This document shows positions 15,788 through 23,995 of a stretch of DNA of 64,000 nt, in pieces. The translations under genes and the position numbers were made by a program. The stretch is from Cytobacillus oceanisediminis (GTDB lineage: Bacteria > Bacillota > Bacilli > Bacillales > Cytobacillaceae): the NCBI RefSeq assembly GCF_022811925.1, contig NZ_CP065511.1, forward strand, positions 3,713,501-3,777,500, given 5' to 3'. Numbering within the stretch: position 1 is the first letter of the stretch; each line of letters starts with the position of its first letter. The notes beneath the pieces were generated by a model. That model saw only the letters and a list, made by a program, of their open reading frames with translations. It had not been told where the DNA came from and made no database searches.

Positions 15788-16330
15788 CTATTTTCCAGCA
15801 TCGTGTTTGTCGAGCATTTCCTTAAGAAATTCATCAGATTTCCCTCTCGGAATACTAAGGCTTTCCCACTCCCCGTTTTTAATTAGCTTGCCAATATAAA
15901 CAATCTGTCCAACATGATAAGAATAATGTGCCATCTGCCTTTCTATTGCATCCATAACCATATGGCTCTCACCTCGAATAGTGATATTTTTAAGCAGATC
16001 CTGCTCTTTTAAACTATCTAAAGCGGAAAACAGTACCTTCCACCCTTTTTCCCAAATCAATATTAGTTCATCCTTTGAAGCTATGGCTGTCGAAAACTCC
16101 TCATCCCTGTTTCGATAAGGCTTTTCTCCATCTGATGTCAAAAAATCGGTCCACCGTGAAACCATATTGCCGCTCATATGCCTGATAATTACCGCTGTAC
16201 TATTGGACTCTTCATTGCAAGCCCGATTCAATTCCTCCTTGGAAAGCCGCTGAATGGTTATATCCGCTAATTCCTTCACAGCCTGGAATCTATTCTTTAC
16301 GATCATTAGATAATTTGCACCTAAGCTCAT
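15788..16330 (-). CDS. DUF1572 / DinB-superfamily protein
   Basis: 180 residues, four-helix-bundle type. Metal-ligand His pattern: VIIRHMSGNM (His about residue 51) and MAHYSYHVGQIVYIGKLIKN (His pair), with the DUF1572 phrase SRWTDFLTSDGEKPYRNRDEEF. Members are metal-binding DinB-like proteins, often proposed as thiol-dependent S-transferases; the substrate is unknown. SD AAGGAGG precedes the ATG by seven bases. Confidence 0.88.
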   Translation of the reverse strand: MSLGANYLMIVKNRFQAVKELADITIQRLSKEELNRACNEESNSTAVIIRHMSGNMVSRWTDFLTSDGEKPYRNRDEEFSTAIASKDELILIWEKGWKVLFSALDSLKEQDLLKNITIRGESHMVMDAIERQMAHYSYHVGQIVYIGKLIKNGEWESLSIPRGKSDEFLKEMLDKHDAGK

Positions 16331-16434
16331 AGTATGGCCTCCTTCTTTTTAACTTCAGTAAGATTGGACTCATTAGAAACCTAATGGGAAAATAAGATGC
16401 AGACTGATGAAACCGTTTTTGAAGCAGATGCAGG

Positions 16435-16799
16435 ATTAACTCCTCTTTTCCTTCGGCCCTTGTCTTTTTCGTCGTTATTCTTCTTGATTAACTACCCTTT
16501 TCCTTCGACCCGTGTCCTTTTCGTCGTTATTCATCCCGATTAACTACCATTTTCCTTCGACCCTCTTCCTTTTCGTCGTTATTCATCCCAATTAACTACC
16601 ATTTCCCTTCGACCCTTGTCTTTTTCGTCGTTATTCATCCCGATTAACTACCATTTTCCTTCGACCCTCTTCCTTTTCGTCTATATTTTTCTTGATTAAC
16701 TCCCATTTTCCTTCGACACTCTTCTTTTTCGTCGTTATTCATCCCGATTAATTACTATTTCAATTGAACCCCTGCCTTTTTCGTCAATATCGATGCTGA
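16435..16799. repeat. Seven-copy tandem repeat, 52-bp period
   Basis: The element ATTAACTAC recurs at 16435, 16487, 16539, 16591, 16643, 16695 and 16747, exactly 52 bp apart, followed in each copy by TTTTCCTTCGACCC and TTTTTCGTCGTTATTC-like segments. The middle copies are most alike and the outer ones are degenerate. The period is not a multiple of three and stops occur in all frames, so it is non-coding. It fills the gap between the DUF1572 and VOC genes. Confidence 0.95.
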
Positions 16800-16822
16800 A
16801 AGCGATGCCTTAAAGCACCGCA

Positions 16823-17176
16823 CTATCTTTTTCTCTGAATAAGCCCAAACCCAAGCCCAACTGAATCCACCAGATAGGCAAGATAAAAATCATCAAATTC
16901 CATTTTGTCCCTTACCACCATTGCCCCATTTTCTTTTGCAAGTGAGATGGATTCATCAATCGATTCCACTTCAATCTGAATCCGGGTACCATGCGGGTAA
17001 TCGTTTGGCCCTTTACTGATGCCCCCATTTACGGATTGATTTTGGTCATTTCCTGTCTTGACTGGCCAATATCCCCAATTCGGTTCTTCAATCTCCCATC
17101 CGAAAACTTTGGAATAAAACTCAGCTGCTTTTTCCGGATCCTGGCTGTTTAATTCAAATCCGATTACTTTTGCCAT
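16823..17176 (-). CDS. VOC (glyoxalase/bleomycin-resistance fold) family protein
   Basis: 117 residues, a single VOC module: VIGFELNSQDPEKAAEFYSK VFGWEIE, NGGISKGPNDYPHGTRIQIE VESIDESI, and C-terminal DFYLAYLVDSVGLGFGL. Possible metal ligands are the early Glu and the late Asp/Gly region, but the canonical His/Glu set is incomplete. Substrate unknown. Monocistronic-looking, with AAGGCG before the ATG. Confidence 0.85.
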   Translation of the reverse strand: MAKVIGFELNSQDPEKAAEFYSKVFGWEIEEPNWGYWPVKTGNDQNQSVNGGISKGPNDYPHGTRIQIEVESIDESISLAKENGAMVVRDKMEFDDFYLAYLVDSVGLGFGLIQRKR

Positions 17177-17213
17177 AGGTATCGCCTTCTTTCTTCTATT
17201 AACATGCTATGTT

Positions 17214-18047
17214 TCAATCAACCATTCCGAGTATCTTTTCCACCCAATCATCATGTTCTTCCAGCCCAACCTTGTGACAAAGACATGCATGTACTCTTCT
17301 GAATTCCGGGAAAATGCTTGCCATCGCCTTCATAATTTCAGAGGGTTCCTGACTGCTGAACCATTCCTCCAGGAGTTTTAGCTGCCAGGCTTCCAGTTTG
17401 CTCCTTGTTCCCTGCAATCTGGCCCAGTCTCCGAAGGTATTTGGCTGCACCCCTGCTTCCATATGCCATGCAGTTATCAAGGATAATCGGAGATTGTCCA
17501 GGCAGTGCAAAGCATAATATATCTCCCCCCGGCTCACTCTTCTGTATATCTCATGTATATATGCAAAAAATTTATTTCTCCAGCTTTCTACTTCCTCATG
17601 AGTGGGCTGGTAAGTTAAACCTTTTGACTTTTCCGATAATGCAAGCATTACTCCATCCGTATCATGAACAATCTTTATATTTTGAAGCCATACAGATGGC
17701 TGGAGCTGTTGGGAACGATAATAAAATGCATCTACTTTAATAAAATTAGTATAGTGTGCAACAGTATGTGACGCACGGGGATTATCTTCGAAGAATAAAA
17801 CATTTCCCCATTTTTTCGCCCTTCCCTTTTTATTAAGCCTATATTCCTCAAATACCTCATCATTCACGACAATCCGCAGATCAATGTCTGAAAATAAATC
17901 CGTACTGTTCTCTCCAATTGAACCGCCATAAAAAACATGCAATACATTTTGATCATGTATCAAATCCTTTTCAATAGAATGCATTATTCTTTCTCTATGT
18001 CGTGGAAGTTCAGAATCTCTTCCTTTGTATTTAGCAAATAATCCCAT
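17214..18047 (-). CDS. Nucleotidyltransferase-fold protein, aminoglycoside 6-adenylyltransferase-like
   Basis: 277 residues. Polymerase-beta-type core GGSIGENSTDLFSDIDLRIV with Asp54 and Asp56, and a third acidic residue at Asp106 (FIKVDAFYY), so the metal site looks complete. A helical C-terminal half follows (ALHCLDNLRLSLITAWHMEA), as in adenylyltransferases of the AadE/ANT(6) superfamily. It may adenylylate a small molecule; resistance activity is not implied by sequence alone. Preceded by AGGTGTG close to the ATG. Confidence 0.75.
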   Translation of the reverse strand: MGLFAKYKGRDSELPRHRERIMHSIEKDLIHDQNVLHVFYGGSIGENSTDLFSDIDLRIVVNDEVFEEYRLNKKGRAKKWGNVLFFEDNPRASHTVAHYTNFIKVDAFYYRSQQLQPSVWLQNIKIVHDTDGVMLALSEKSKGLTYQPTHEEVESWRNKFFAYIHEIYRRVSRGEIYYALHCLDNLRLSLITAWHMEAGVQPNTFGDWARLQGTRSKLEAWQLKLLEEWFSSQEPSEIMKAMASIFPEFRRVHACLCHKVGLEEHDDWVEKILGMVD

Positions 18048-18138
18048 TCACACCTGGCCAACTCCCTTATACATTATTCCTTCTATACCTTACCGATTCT
18101 GCTGTTTCTACCAGTTACCTGTCATGTGTTCAGTATGC

Positions 18139-18684
18139 TCACCGTAAATTCCTGCTTTCTGCTTTAATATTTTTCAGTCTTTTAAAATCCTTGCTTAAAC
18201 ATGCTTGTTTAAAGCGCTTTGTCTGCTTGAGGCTGTTAATGTCAGAGCGATTATCATAAGATAGCTGAATATGAAAATAGTTAACATACTCAAGGATGGC
18301 AAAGATATAGATAAAGGCGGCAATCGTCAGTCCCTGAGGGGTTGATGGATGCCACATATAATAATCTGCTATGAAGGCAGCCGGAATTATTATTATCAAT
18401 GCAATGTTCCATTTTTTTATGGCCCATAACTGCTCAACTAGCCTGATCGGGGCAGCTGATGTATTTTCCTTTTTTAGGCGCTTCCATTTTACAAACCAAT
18501 AAATGGATCCTTGAAGGAGTAAGAACTCCAGCAGCAGAAATGATGACTAGAAAGAAAATAGTGAATATAAATGAAGATCAGGATATGTATAATTCACCAG
18601 ATAACTGATAAAAACAAACATTATGAGGCTCGTCGTTTCTCCGGTAAAAAGATATGAAAGTCTCTTCAATAATCTATTCCTCAC
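18139..18684 (-). pseudogene. Membrane protein gene interrupted by an in-frame amber codon
   Basis: From the GTG at 18684 (GAGG eight bases upstream) the frame reads MRNRLLKRLSYLFTGETTSL IMFVFISYLV ... SLFSF, meets TAG at 18549-18547 (codon 46), then continues in the same frame SSFLLLEFLLLQGSIYWFVK ... WHPSTPQGLTIAAFIYIFAI LEYVNYFHIQLSYDN to a stop at 18139. The joined product is about 181 residues with four hydrophobic segments. Only a single base separates it from an intact gene. Family not named with certainty; similar hypothetical membrane proteins occur in bacilli. Translation of the 3' part alone could start at the TTG at 18399. Confidence 0.65.
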
Positions 18685-18750
18685 CTAAATTCCTCACTTC
18701 CGGGTAAAGATATCACTAAAAAGTAATACGAATTTTCTCAAAAATAGTTT

Positions 18751-18789
18751 CAAAAAAAATCCCAGCCGAGGCGGCTGGAGATTTTTTTA
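18751..18789 (-). terminator. Terminator of the DUF805 gene
   Basis: CAGCCG (18763-18768) pairs with CGGCTG (18772-18777), with a long T run on the minus strand (A8 at 18752-18759). The gene's stop is within the right arm. Confidence 0.75.
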
Positions 18790-19152
18790 TATTGCTTTTT
18801 TAGGATTAGGCCCATATTTATTTGATCCAGGTTCACTGTCCATTAGAGTAAAGATGAGGATAATAATCCCTCCGATTAAAGGAATCAAAGATATTAAAAT
18901 CCACCAGCCGCTTTTCCCGGTGTCGTGCAGTCTTCTGACAGTTACAGAAAGACTCGGAATTATCATAATCAGAGAGAAGAGAGTTGTAAGGATTCCAATG
19001 TCCTCTGTAATCTCCAATCCAAACATCATCTCAATAATAGTTAAAATGATTGAGATCACAAATGTAAACAAAATAAACATCCAATATTCCCTTCTTCTCG
19101 ACCTACCGCTGAAATTGAATGATTCTCTAAGAACATTAATAAACGCATTCAT
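18787..19152 (-). CDS. DUF805 family inner-membrane protein
   Basis: 121 residues from the ATG at 19152, preceded by GGAGGTGA. DUF805 signature: FNFSGRSRRREYWMFILF near the start, LSVTVRRLHDTGKSGWWILI in the middle, and GPNPK at the end, with three hydrophobic helices. A small membrane protein of unknown function (YhaH/YiiR-like). It has its own terminator and no obvious partner. Confidence 0.9.
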   Translation of the reverse strand: MNAFINVLRESFNFSGRSRRREYWMFILFTFVISIILTIIEMMFGLEITEDIGILTTLFSLIMIIPSLSVTVRRLHDTGKSGWWILISLIPLIGGIIILIFTLMDSEPGSNKYGPNPKKAI

Positions 19153-19185
19153 GCTGTTTTCACCTCCGCTGTACACATCCATCTA

Positions 19186-19473
19186 TTATATCAATAATAA
19201 AAACCGTTTTTCAGCAGGGAAAAATATGGTTTTATATCGGAAATTGAATGAAATTGAGATCTCCCCCCAAAATGCAAGAAAAGTCTCCTGCCTCTGATAA
19301 TCGAAGCTGTGGTTTTGTTCATTTTTTCTCATATTACCAGATAAGGACTGGCACAGAATATTTTTATGCGGCGTATTTCTATAGTGGTGATGAACTTGAA
19401 AATACTCAAAACAATCCGAGATGTGATAAAGCACGAGGCCAAGAATTTCTTCGATAACAGAATGGCCAGGCAT
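19186..19473 (-). CDS. Possible small protein, doubtful
   Basis: A 95-codon frame from the ATG at 19473 with GGGAG nine bases upstream: MPGHSVIEEILGLVLYHISD CFEYFQVHHHYRNTPHKN. The first half looks protein-like, while the tail is Phe/Lys-rich and may be noise. Other frames are open across the same stretch, so I cannot exclude chance. No family recognised. Confidence 0.25.
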   Translation of the reverse strand: MPGHSVIEEILGLVLYHISDCFEYFQVHHHYRNTPHKNILCQSLSGNMRKNEQNHSFDYQRQETFLAFWGEISISFNFRYKTIFFPAEKRFLLLI

Positions 19474-19500
19474 AAAGATAGGCTCCCAAACAGATAAATG

Positions 19501-19524
19501 AGCTTCCTGCACAAGCAGGAAGCT
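19501..19524 (-). terminator. Perfect hairpin after the small membrane gene
   Basis: Ten-base arms AGCTTCCTGC and GCAGGAAGCT with a four-base loop directly follow the stop at 19525. The T tail is poor on the minus strand, so termination strength is uncertain. Confidence 0.5.
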
Positions 19525-19680
19525 TTAATTTGACCTAATAAAATGCAAATGCCAGCGCACAAATACAAAAGCTGCAAAATAATAGATGGCAGAATACCAC
19601 CATTTCCAGGAGAAATAATTTGGCATGTACCTAATTACAATCAGATTAATGGCCAAAGAAAGATAAGGAAACCAATACAT
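19525..19680 (-). CDS. Small membrane protein, 51 residues
   Basis: Begins MYWFPYLSLAINLIVIRYMP and continues NYFSWKWWYSAIYYFAAFVF. Two hydrophobic segments. The ATG at 19680 is preceded by AAGGCGG eight bases away; a TTG at 19707 overlapping the previous stop is the alternative. It directly follows the CBO0543 gene and is probably cotranslated with it. Function unknown. Confidence 0.5.
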   Translation of the reverse strand: MYWFPYLSLAINLIVIRYMPNYFSWKWWYSAIYYFAAFVFVRWHLHFIRSN

Positions 19681-19703
19681 ACAATGAACCGCCTTTGATT
19701 GTT

Positions 19704-20183
19704 TCAATACTTTTTATGTAAAGAACTTTTATGCTCTAATAAAATTATAAATTTATAAAATAATACGAGAGACAACAGAAGAAATGGGTCAACAATAATC
19801 GAATACCATATCTTCCATGTACCATAGTTAAAGTAACCCCATGGTTCAGGAAGCAGAGCCGCCATTTCATAAAGGATAATTCCCGCAACAAAGAAAAGTA
19901 GATAAACCATTTTTTTAAGAACGCCCTTTGAAAAAGGGTATCCATTCAAAAAAATGATGTTCACCGGCGGAATTAAAAATAACCTCGGCAGCAAGCCTAC
20001 CCATTCAACACCTGGAGAAAAGTACCAATAATGATGATGTTTAAATTCAACAATTAAATCAAATAACATCTGAAAAGCTATCGTAAAAGTCCAGATTTGC
20101 AATATTTGGCTGGGAGTCATTTTTTTATTTATTTTGAAGGCAGCCATATTAAAAACGATTATTGAAGCTATAAGTAAGATCAT
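19704..20183 (-). CDS. CBO0543 family membrane protein (copy A)
   Basis: 159 residues, about five transmembrane helices. Family features: PSQILQIWTFTIAFQMLFDL, KHHHYWYFSPGVEW, LIPPVNIIFLNGYPF and ALLPEPWGYFNYGTWKIWYS. A clear paralogue at 37865-38329 shares these blocks. SD AAGGAA precedes the ATG by six bases. Role unknown; such proteins are frequent in spore formers in several copies. Confidence 0.8.
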   Translation of the reverse strand: MILLIASIIVFNMAAFKINKKMTPSQILQIWTFTIAFQMLFDLIVEFKHHHYWYFSPGVEWVGLLPRLFLIPPVNIIFLNGYPFSKGVLKKMVYLLFFVAGIILYEMAALLPEPWGYFNYGTWKIWYSIIVDPFLLLSLVLFYKFIILLEHKSSLHKKY

Positions 20184-20298
20184 AAGTATTCCTTATATCT
20201 CTTTCTCGAAAGTTTTTATTATTATTTCCTAATTCGGCCGTCTGCTATGCAAAAGCAGAGAGGACAATTGACCTGATATTGCCCGTAAAGATAAATTA

Positions 20299-20345
20299 AA
20301 AAAGAGCAAACGGCCGATCTTATTGGCCAATTGCTCTCTTTTTCG
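20299..20345 (-). terminator. Terminator of the ECF sigma factor gene
   Basis: AGAGCAA (20303-20309) pairs with TTGCTCT (20331-20337), with an inner GGCC/GGCC pair and T runs on both strands. Confidence 0.8.
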
Positions 20346-20348
20346 TTG

Positions 20349-20849
20349 TTATGCGCCCATTTGCACCATCATTTTCAGCTGCTTTCGAGCCCTGAAGATC
20401 CTGGTTTTTACAGTTGATGGATTTAAATTAAGCATAGCCGCTATTTCCCTTTCCTTTAATCCCCGGTCTATTTTCAGCAAAAGAATATCTCTATAGCTGC
20501 CTGTCAGCTGCTTTACGGCTCCGGTGATTTCTTCAGCAGCAAAGCCGGATTCAACTTCCTGCTCCACATTCTGTTTCGCAGCTACACCGAGGCATTCAAG
20601 CATGTCCTGCTCCATCGGCACAGCAGCTTTCCGCCTTTCTCTGCGAATAACGTCCAGGGCGGTCCTTCGGGCAATGACAGACAGCCATGCCCCCGCTTTT
20701 TCTTCATCGATAATCGTTTCCGCTTTCTTCATGGCTTTAATAAAAGTTTCTTGAACGATATCCTCTGCAAGATAAGCGTCTCTTGTCATCGAGAAACATA
20801 TATGATAAAGGCGTTTATAATGACACGTATACAGCTCGGTAATATCCAT
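20349..20849 (-). CDS. ECF-type RNA polymerase sigma factor
   Basis: 166 residues with region 2 (LYHICFSMTRDAYLAEDIVQ ETFIKAM) and region 4 (QLTGSYRDILLLKIDRGLKE REIAAMLNLNPSTVKTRIFR ARKQL), and no region 3 or 1.1. No anti-sigma gene is adjacent; it sits 16 bp downstream of a sensor kinase and shares its direction, so kinase, regulator and sigma factor may form one transcript. SD GAGGATG five bases before the ATG. Target promoters cannot be inferred here. Confidence 0.92.
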   Translation of the reverse strand: MDITELYTCHYKRLYHICFSMTRDAYLAEDIVQETFIKAMKKAETIIDEEKAGAWLSVIARRTALDVIRRERRKAAVPMEQDMLECLGVAAKQNVEQEVESGFAAEEITGAVKQLTGSYRDILLLKIDRGLKEREIAAMLNLNPSTVKTRIFRARKQLKMMVQMGA

Positions 20850-20865
20850 AATTCATCCTCTTCCC

Positions 20866-23085
20866 TTACTCCTCTATATTCAGTGAAATGATCACCTTGA
20901 ACAAGTCACCATCTGTATCTATTTCAAGATTTCCATCATGAAGATCAATAATCGATTTGGCAATGGCAAGGCCCAGGCCAGTGCCATCTGTATGCCTTGA
21001 TTTATCTCCTCGTTTAAAACGCTCGAAAAGTTCTTCACTTTGATCGTCCAATTCATATTTAGAAACATTTTTAAACGTAATGACTGCCTTGCCTTTCATT
21101 TTCGTTATCGCAATATAGACCCGTGAATTTTCCAAAGAATATTTCAGGATATTGCCTATTAAATTATCATAGACACGCCAGAGCTTTTGCCCATCCACAT
21201 ATGCTATTGCCGGATGATCAGGCTTGGTTACGCGGAAATGCAGATTAGATTCACTAATGGCGTTATCATGCTCTGCAAGCGCCTGCTGCAGCAGCTGGAC
21301 GAGGTCCACTCTTTCCTTCCGAAGCTCAATATTGCCGCTCGCCATTTTCGAGACTTCGAATAAATCATCAATCAAACCTTTTAATCGTTTTGACTTTCGG
21401 TCAATGATTTCAAGGTAGGCTGAGCGATCGTCTTGTGAAACCTCACCTGACTTCAGAAGCTCCGTATACGTAATAATTGAAGTCAATGGTGTTCTTAAAT
21501 CATGGCTGACATTTGTAATCAGTTCCGTTTTCAGCCTCTCACTTTTTGCCTGTTCGCTTAGAGATGTTTTAACACCCTGCTTCAATATATTAATGTTTCC
21601 TGCGAGTGCAGCCAGAACACCTTTTCCTTTAACTGGCAAGTCCTGTCCCATGTGGCCCGAAGCCAATTCATTTGCGGTCTCGACAATTCGGTTGAAATAG
21701 CCAACGCGTCTGATTAGTGCCATAACAAGCGGAACACCTGCAAAAGCTAAAACCATTACATAAAATAGGGCAAAAAGCGGGTGGAAGAACATGACGATCG
21801 AACCCATTCCCATTCCAAAGATGATTAATAGAACAACAAACAGCTGCGTCCCTGTACTCCGGTTTAAAAAGGCTTCCTGCAGGCTGGTTTTCAAACCGCC
21901 AGCCGCTCTATAAACCAGACTCTTTCTCAAAACTGCCTTTGCGTTTTCCCAGTCTTTAAATTCATCAGCAATATATTTCAGCTGCACAATTGTCAGACCG
22001 CAAAGTACCGATGCTCCCAGAAGCACAATAATCAATTCAATAACACGCGGCAGGATATTGTAGGAGTCTATTAGAAAATCATTTATCAGAAAGAGCGCCA
22101 AAATGCTGCCCATTACTGCAAACCCCAGGAAGATTATTCTTAAATCTATAGGCAGCTTATTATATAAAGGCTCCCACCTTTTGATTTCAGCTGAAAGGGC
22201 CTTTGACTTTCTGCCAGCAATCAATGCAGCGATAACGGCCAAAACCGCTGAGCCGCCATAAATTAATAATACAATCTGCTTTTGTTTGAAATGATTATTT
22301 TGGTCAATGAACATATTTGAATCAGGAAGGTTTTTAGCCAGACCTATTTGTCCTTTAAAGTAGCCTGATTGCGATTCTGTCAGGGACTGTTCAAACTCCT
22401 CATACCCCCCCATAATAAAATGAAGGAAATAATTTTTGTCCATGGTGTAATCGGTACGATAAACCATCTCTTTTTTCATTACTTCATCCGGAGACTCATT
22501 TTTGGACAAACTTAAATTCGTGTATACTTCACCAGTGGAAGTGTCCTCAAAATAATAAGTAAATGAATCCTCATAAAAATCATACTGATCCCGCAATTGT
22601 TCTTTTTCCTTGAAAAACTCTTCTATCTTTTCTTCTTTTTCTTTTATCACTTTGGGGCGTACGTGTTCATCACTCTCAAAGTTCTTCGTAATATCCTCGA
22701 TTCTTTTGTTCATCTGATCGGTTAAAGCCTTGGCAAATTCATTATTTTCAGTGTCCTTTGCCTCTTGGATTCTATATTCATATTGGCTTCTAATATTATC
22801 TATTTGTTCAGGCAGAGTCCCATAACGATAGCGATGTTCATTAATGTCCTCTTCCGACACCTCGATTGCTTCCTTAGCACTTTCGAGGGTAACATTATTC
22901 AGTTCGAACATTTCCAGGTATCCGGCATACTGATCCAAATCACTTCTAAACTGATTTGTGTGAAAATAGTCCGGGTTCGCATATTCCCTTCCGTTTATGA
23001 GAACAGACAAAACGCCGCTCGCTCCGAAAGCAAATAAAACCGTTATCATCGCAATGATGAATTTATTTTTCCATCTTGTATCCAA
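20866..23085 (-). CDS. Sensor histidine kinase, large extracytoplasmic domain and multiple membrane spans
   Basis: 739 residues. One N-terminal membrane helix (about 9-28), a charged extracytoplasmic domain of ~240 residues rich in coiled-coil-like Glu/Lys, then a block of about six hydrophobic helices, a HAMP-like stretch (ETANELASGHMGQDLPVKG), the H-box NVSHDLRTPLTSIITYTELL with the phospho-accepting His, and an HATPase domain with GTGLGLAIAKSII. The start is TTG at 23085 with AAGGTGG upstream, overlapping the response regulator gene by 23 bp, so the two are coupled. The signal is unknown. Confidence 0.92.
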   Translation of the reverse strand: MDTRWKNKFIIAMITVLFAFGASGVLSVLINGREYANPDYFHTNQFRSDLDQYAGYLEMFELNNVTLESAKEAIEVSEEDINEHRYRYGTLPEQIDNIRSQYEYRIQEAKDTENNEFAKALTDQMNKRIEDITKNFESDEHVRPKVIKEKEEKIEEFFKEKEQLRDQYDFYEDSFTYYFEDTSTGEVYTNLSLSKNESPDEVMKKEMVYRTDYTMDKNYFLHFIMGGYEEFEQSLTESQSGYFKGQIGLAKNLPDSNMFIDQNNHFKQKQIVLLIYGGSAVLAVIAALIAGRKSKALSAEIKRWEPLYNKLPIDLRIIFLGFAVMGSILALFLINDFLIDSYNILPRVIELIIVLLGASVLCGLTIVQLKYIADEFKDWENAKAVLRKSLVYRAAGGLKTSLQEAFLNRSTGTQLFVVLLIIFGMGMGSIVMFFHPLFALFYVMVLAFAGVPLVMALIRRVGYFNRIVETANELASGHMGQDLPVKGKGVLAALAGNINILKQGVKTSLSEQAKSERLKTELITNVSHDLRTPLTSIITYTELLKSGEVSQDDRSAYLEIIDRKSKRLKGLIDDLFEVSKMASGNIELRKERVDLVQLLQQALAEHDNAISESNLHFRVTKPDHPAIAYVDGQKLWRVYDNLIGNILKYSLENSRVYIAITKMKGKAVITFKNVSKYELDDQSEELFERFKRGDKSRHTDGTGLGLAIAKSIIDLHDGNLEIDTDGDLFKVIISLNIEE

Positions 23086-23755
23086 TTCCCCATACCACCT
23101 TTAAATATCTCGGATTCTTCGGATCGATTTCAATCTTTTCACGGATTTTCCGAATATGGACTGCCACCGTATTTTCTGCGTTATAGCACGGCTCGTTCCA
23201 TACCCGTTCATAAATTTCATTAATGGAAAAAACACGTCCGGCATTCGTCATTAAAAGTTCCACAATTTTATACTCGATCGGAGTCATTTTCACTGGCTCG
23301 CCATTAACACTCACTTCTTTTGCTTCCTTATCCAGCACCAGACCGTTCAGATCGATCACCTTTTTTACTCCTTCAAACGTTCCGAATGTCACATATCTTC
23401 TCAGCTGCGATTTCACACGGGCAACCAATTCCATGGGATTGAAAGGCTTGGTCACATAATCATCAGCTCCAACCTGCAGCCCCAGGATTTTATCTGTATC
23501 CTCTGTTTTGGCACTCAGAATAATAATCGGAATGTTTTTCTTTTCGCGAATTTTATATGTAGCTGAAATGCCGTCGAGCTTTGGCATCATGACATCCAAA
23601 ATGATCAGATGCACCTGGTTCTCATTCAATATCTCCAGAGCTTCGATTCCATCTTTCGCTTTCAAGACGGTTATGCCTTCATTTTTAAGATAAATTTCAA
23701 TGGCATCTCTTATCTCTTTTTCATCATCTACGACGAGTACATAATAGTTATCCAT
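23063..23755 (-). CDS. OmpR/PhoB-family response regulator
   Basis: 230 residues. Receiver domain with the acidic pocket (VVDDEKE), phospho-acceptor Asp in LIILDVMMPKLDG, Thr/Ser and Lys positions (ILSAKT, VTKPF), followed by a winged helix (TPIEYKIVELLMTNAGRVFS ... ENTVAVHIRKIREKI). Cognate to the overlapping kinase. The upstream region has four TCTTAA elements in phase with helix-turn spacing, suggesting autoregulation. Confidence 0.94.
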   Translation of the reverse strand: MDNYYVLVVDDEKEIRDAIEIYLKNEGITVLKAKDGIEALEILNENQVHLIILDVMMPKLDGISATYKIREKKNIPIIILSAKTEDTDKILGLQVGADDYVTKPFNPMELVARVKSQLRRYVTFGTFEGVKKVIDLNGLVLDKEAKEVSVNGEPVKMTPIEYKIVELLMTNAGRVFSINEIYERVWNEPCYNAENTVAVHIRKIREKIEIDPKNPRYLKVVWGIGYKMEK

Positions 23756-23807
23756 AATCCCCCTGCTTTCAAGGTGCTCATTTCATATTTTTATACTAAA
23801 CGCAAAA

Positions 23808-23868
23808 TCTTAACATTAATGTAATAGAAATCTTAAGAATTTCTTAAGATTGAATCTGCATTTCTTAA
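23808..23868. promoter_or_regulatory. Array of TCTTAA elements upstream of the two-component operon
   Basis: TCTTAA occurs on the + strand at 23808, 23831, 23842 and 23863 (steps 23, 11 and 21 bp, near multiples of one helical turn). The middle two lie in a perfect palindrome with eleven-base arms (23829-23851). Direct repeats at about 11-bp steps are typical of OmpR/PhoB-family operators; occupancy by the regulator encoded just downstream is inferred. Confidence 0.6.
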
Positions 23869-23933
23869 GTTTGACATCCCTTTCATTTTATAATGGATGG
23901 AAATGGAAATATAGACTTGTTATTGTAAGCCAT

Positions 23934-23976
23934 AAAAAAGCACCATCCGCCAGCTGACCTTGCTGGTGAATGGTGC
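23934..23976 (-). terminator. Terminator of the second dnaN gene
   Basis: GCACCAT (23940-23946) pairs with ATGGTGC (23970-23976), with an inner CCAGC/GCTGG and six Ts on the minus strand. Confidence 0.8.
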
Positions 23977-23995
23977 AAAAGATTAATTACAGCTT

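Noticed and set aside
16435..16799. 52-bp repeats considered as a CRISPR array
   Set aside because: The whole unit is conserved head to tail with no unique spacers, and no cas genes are present.
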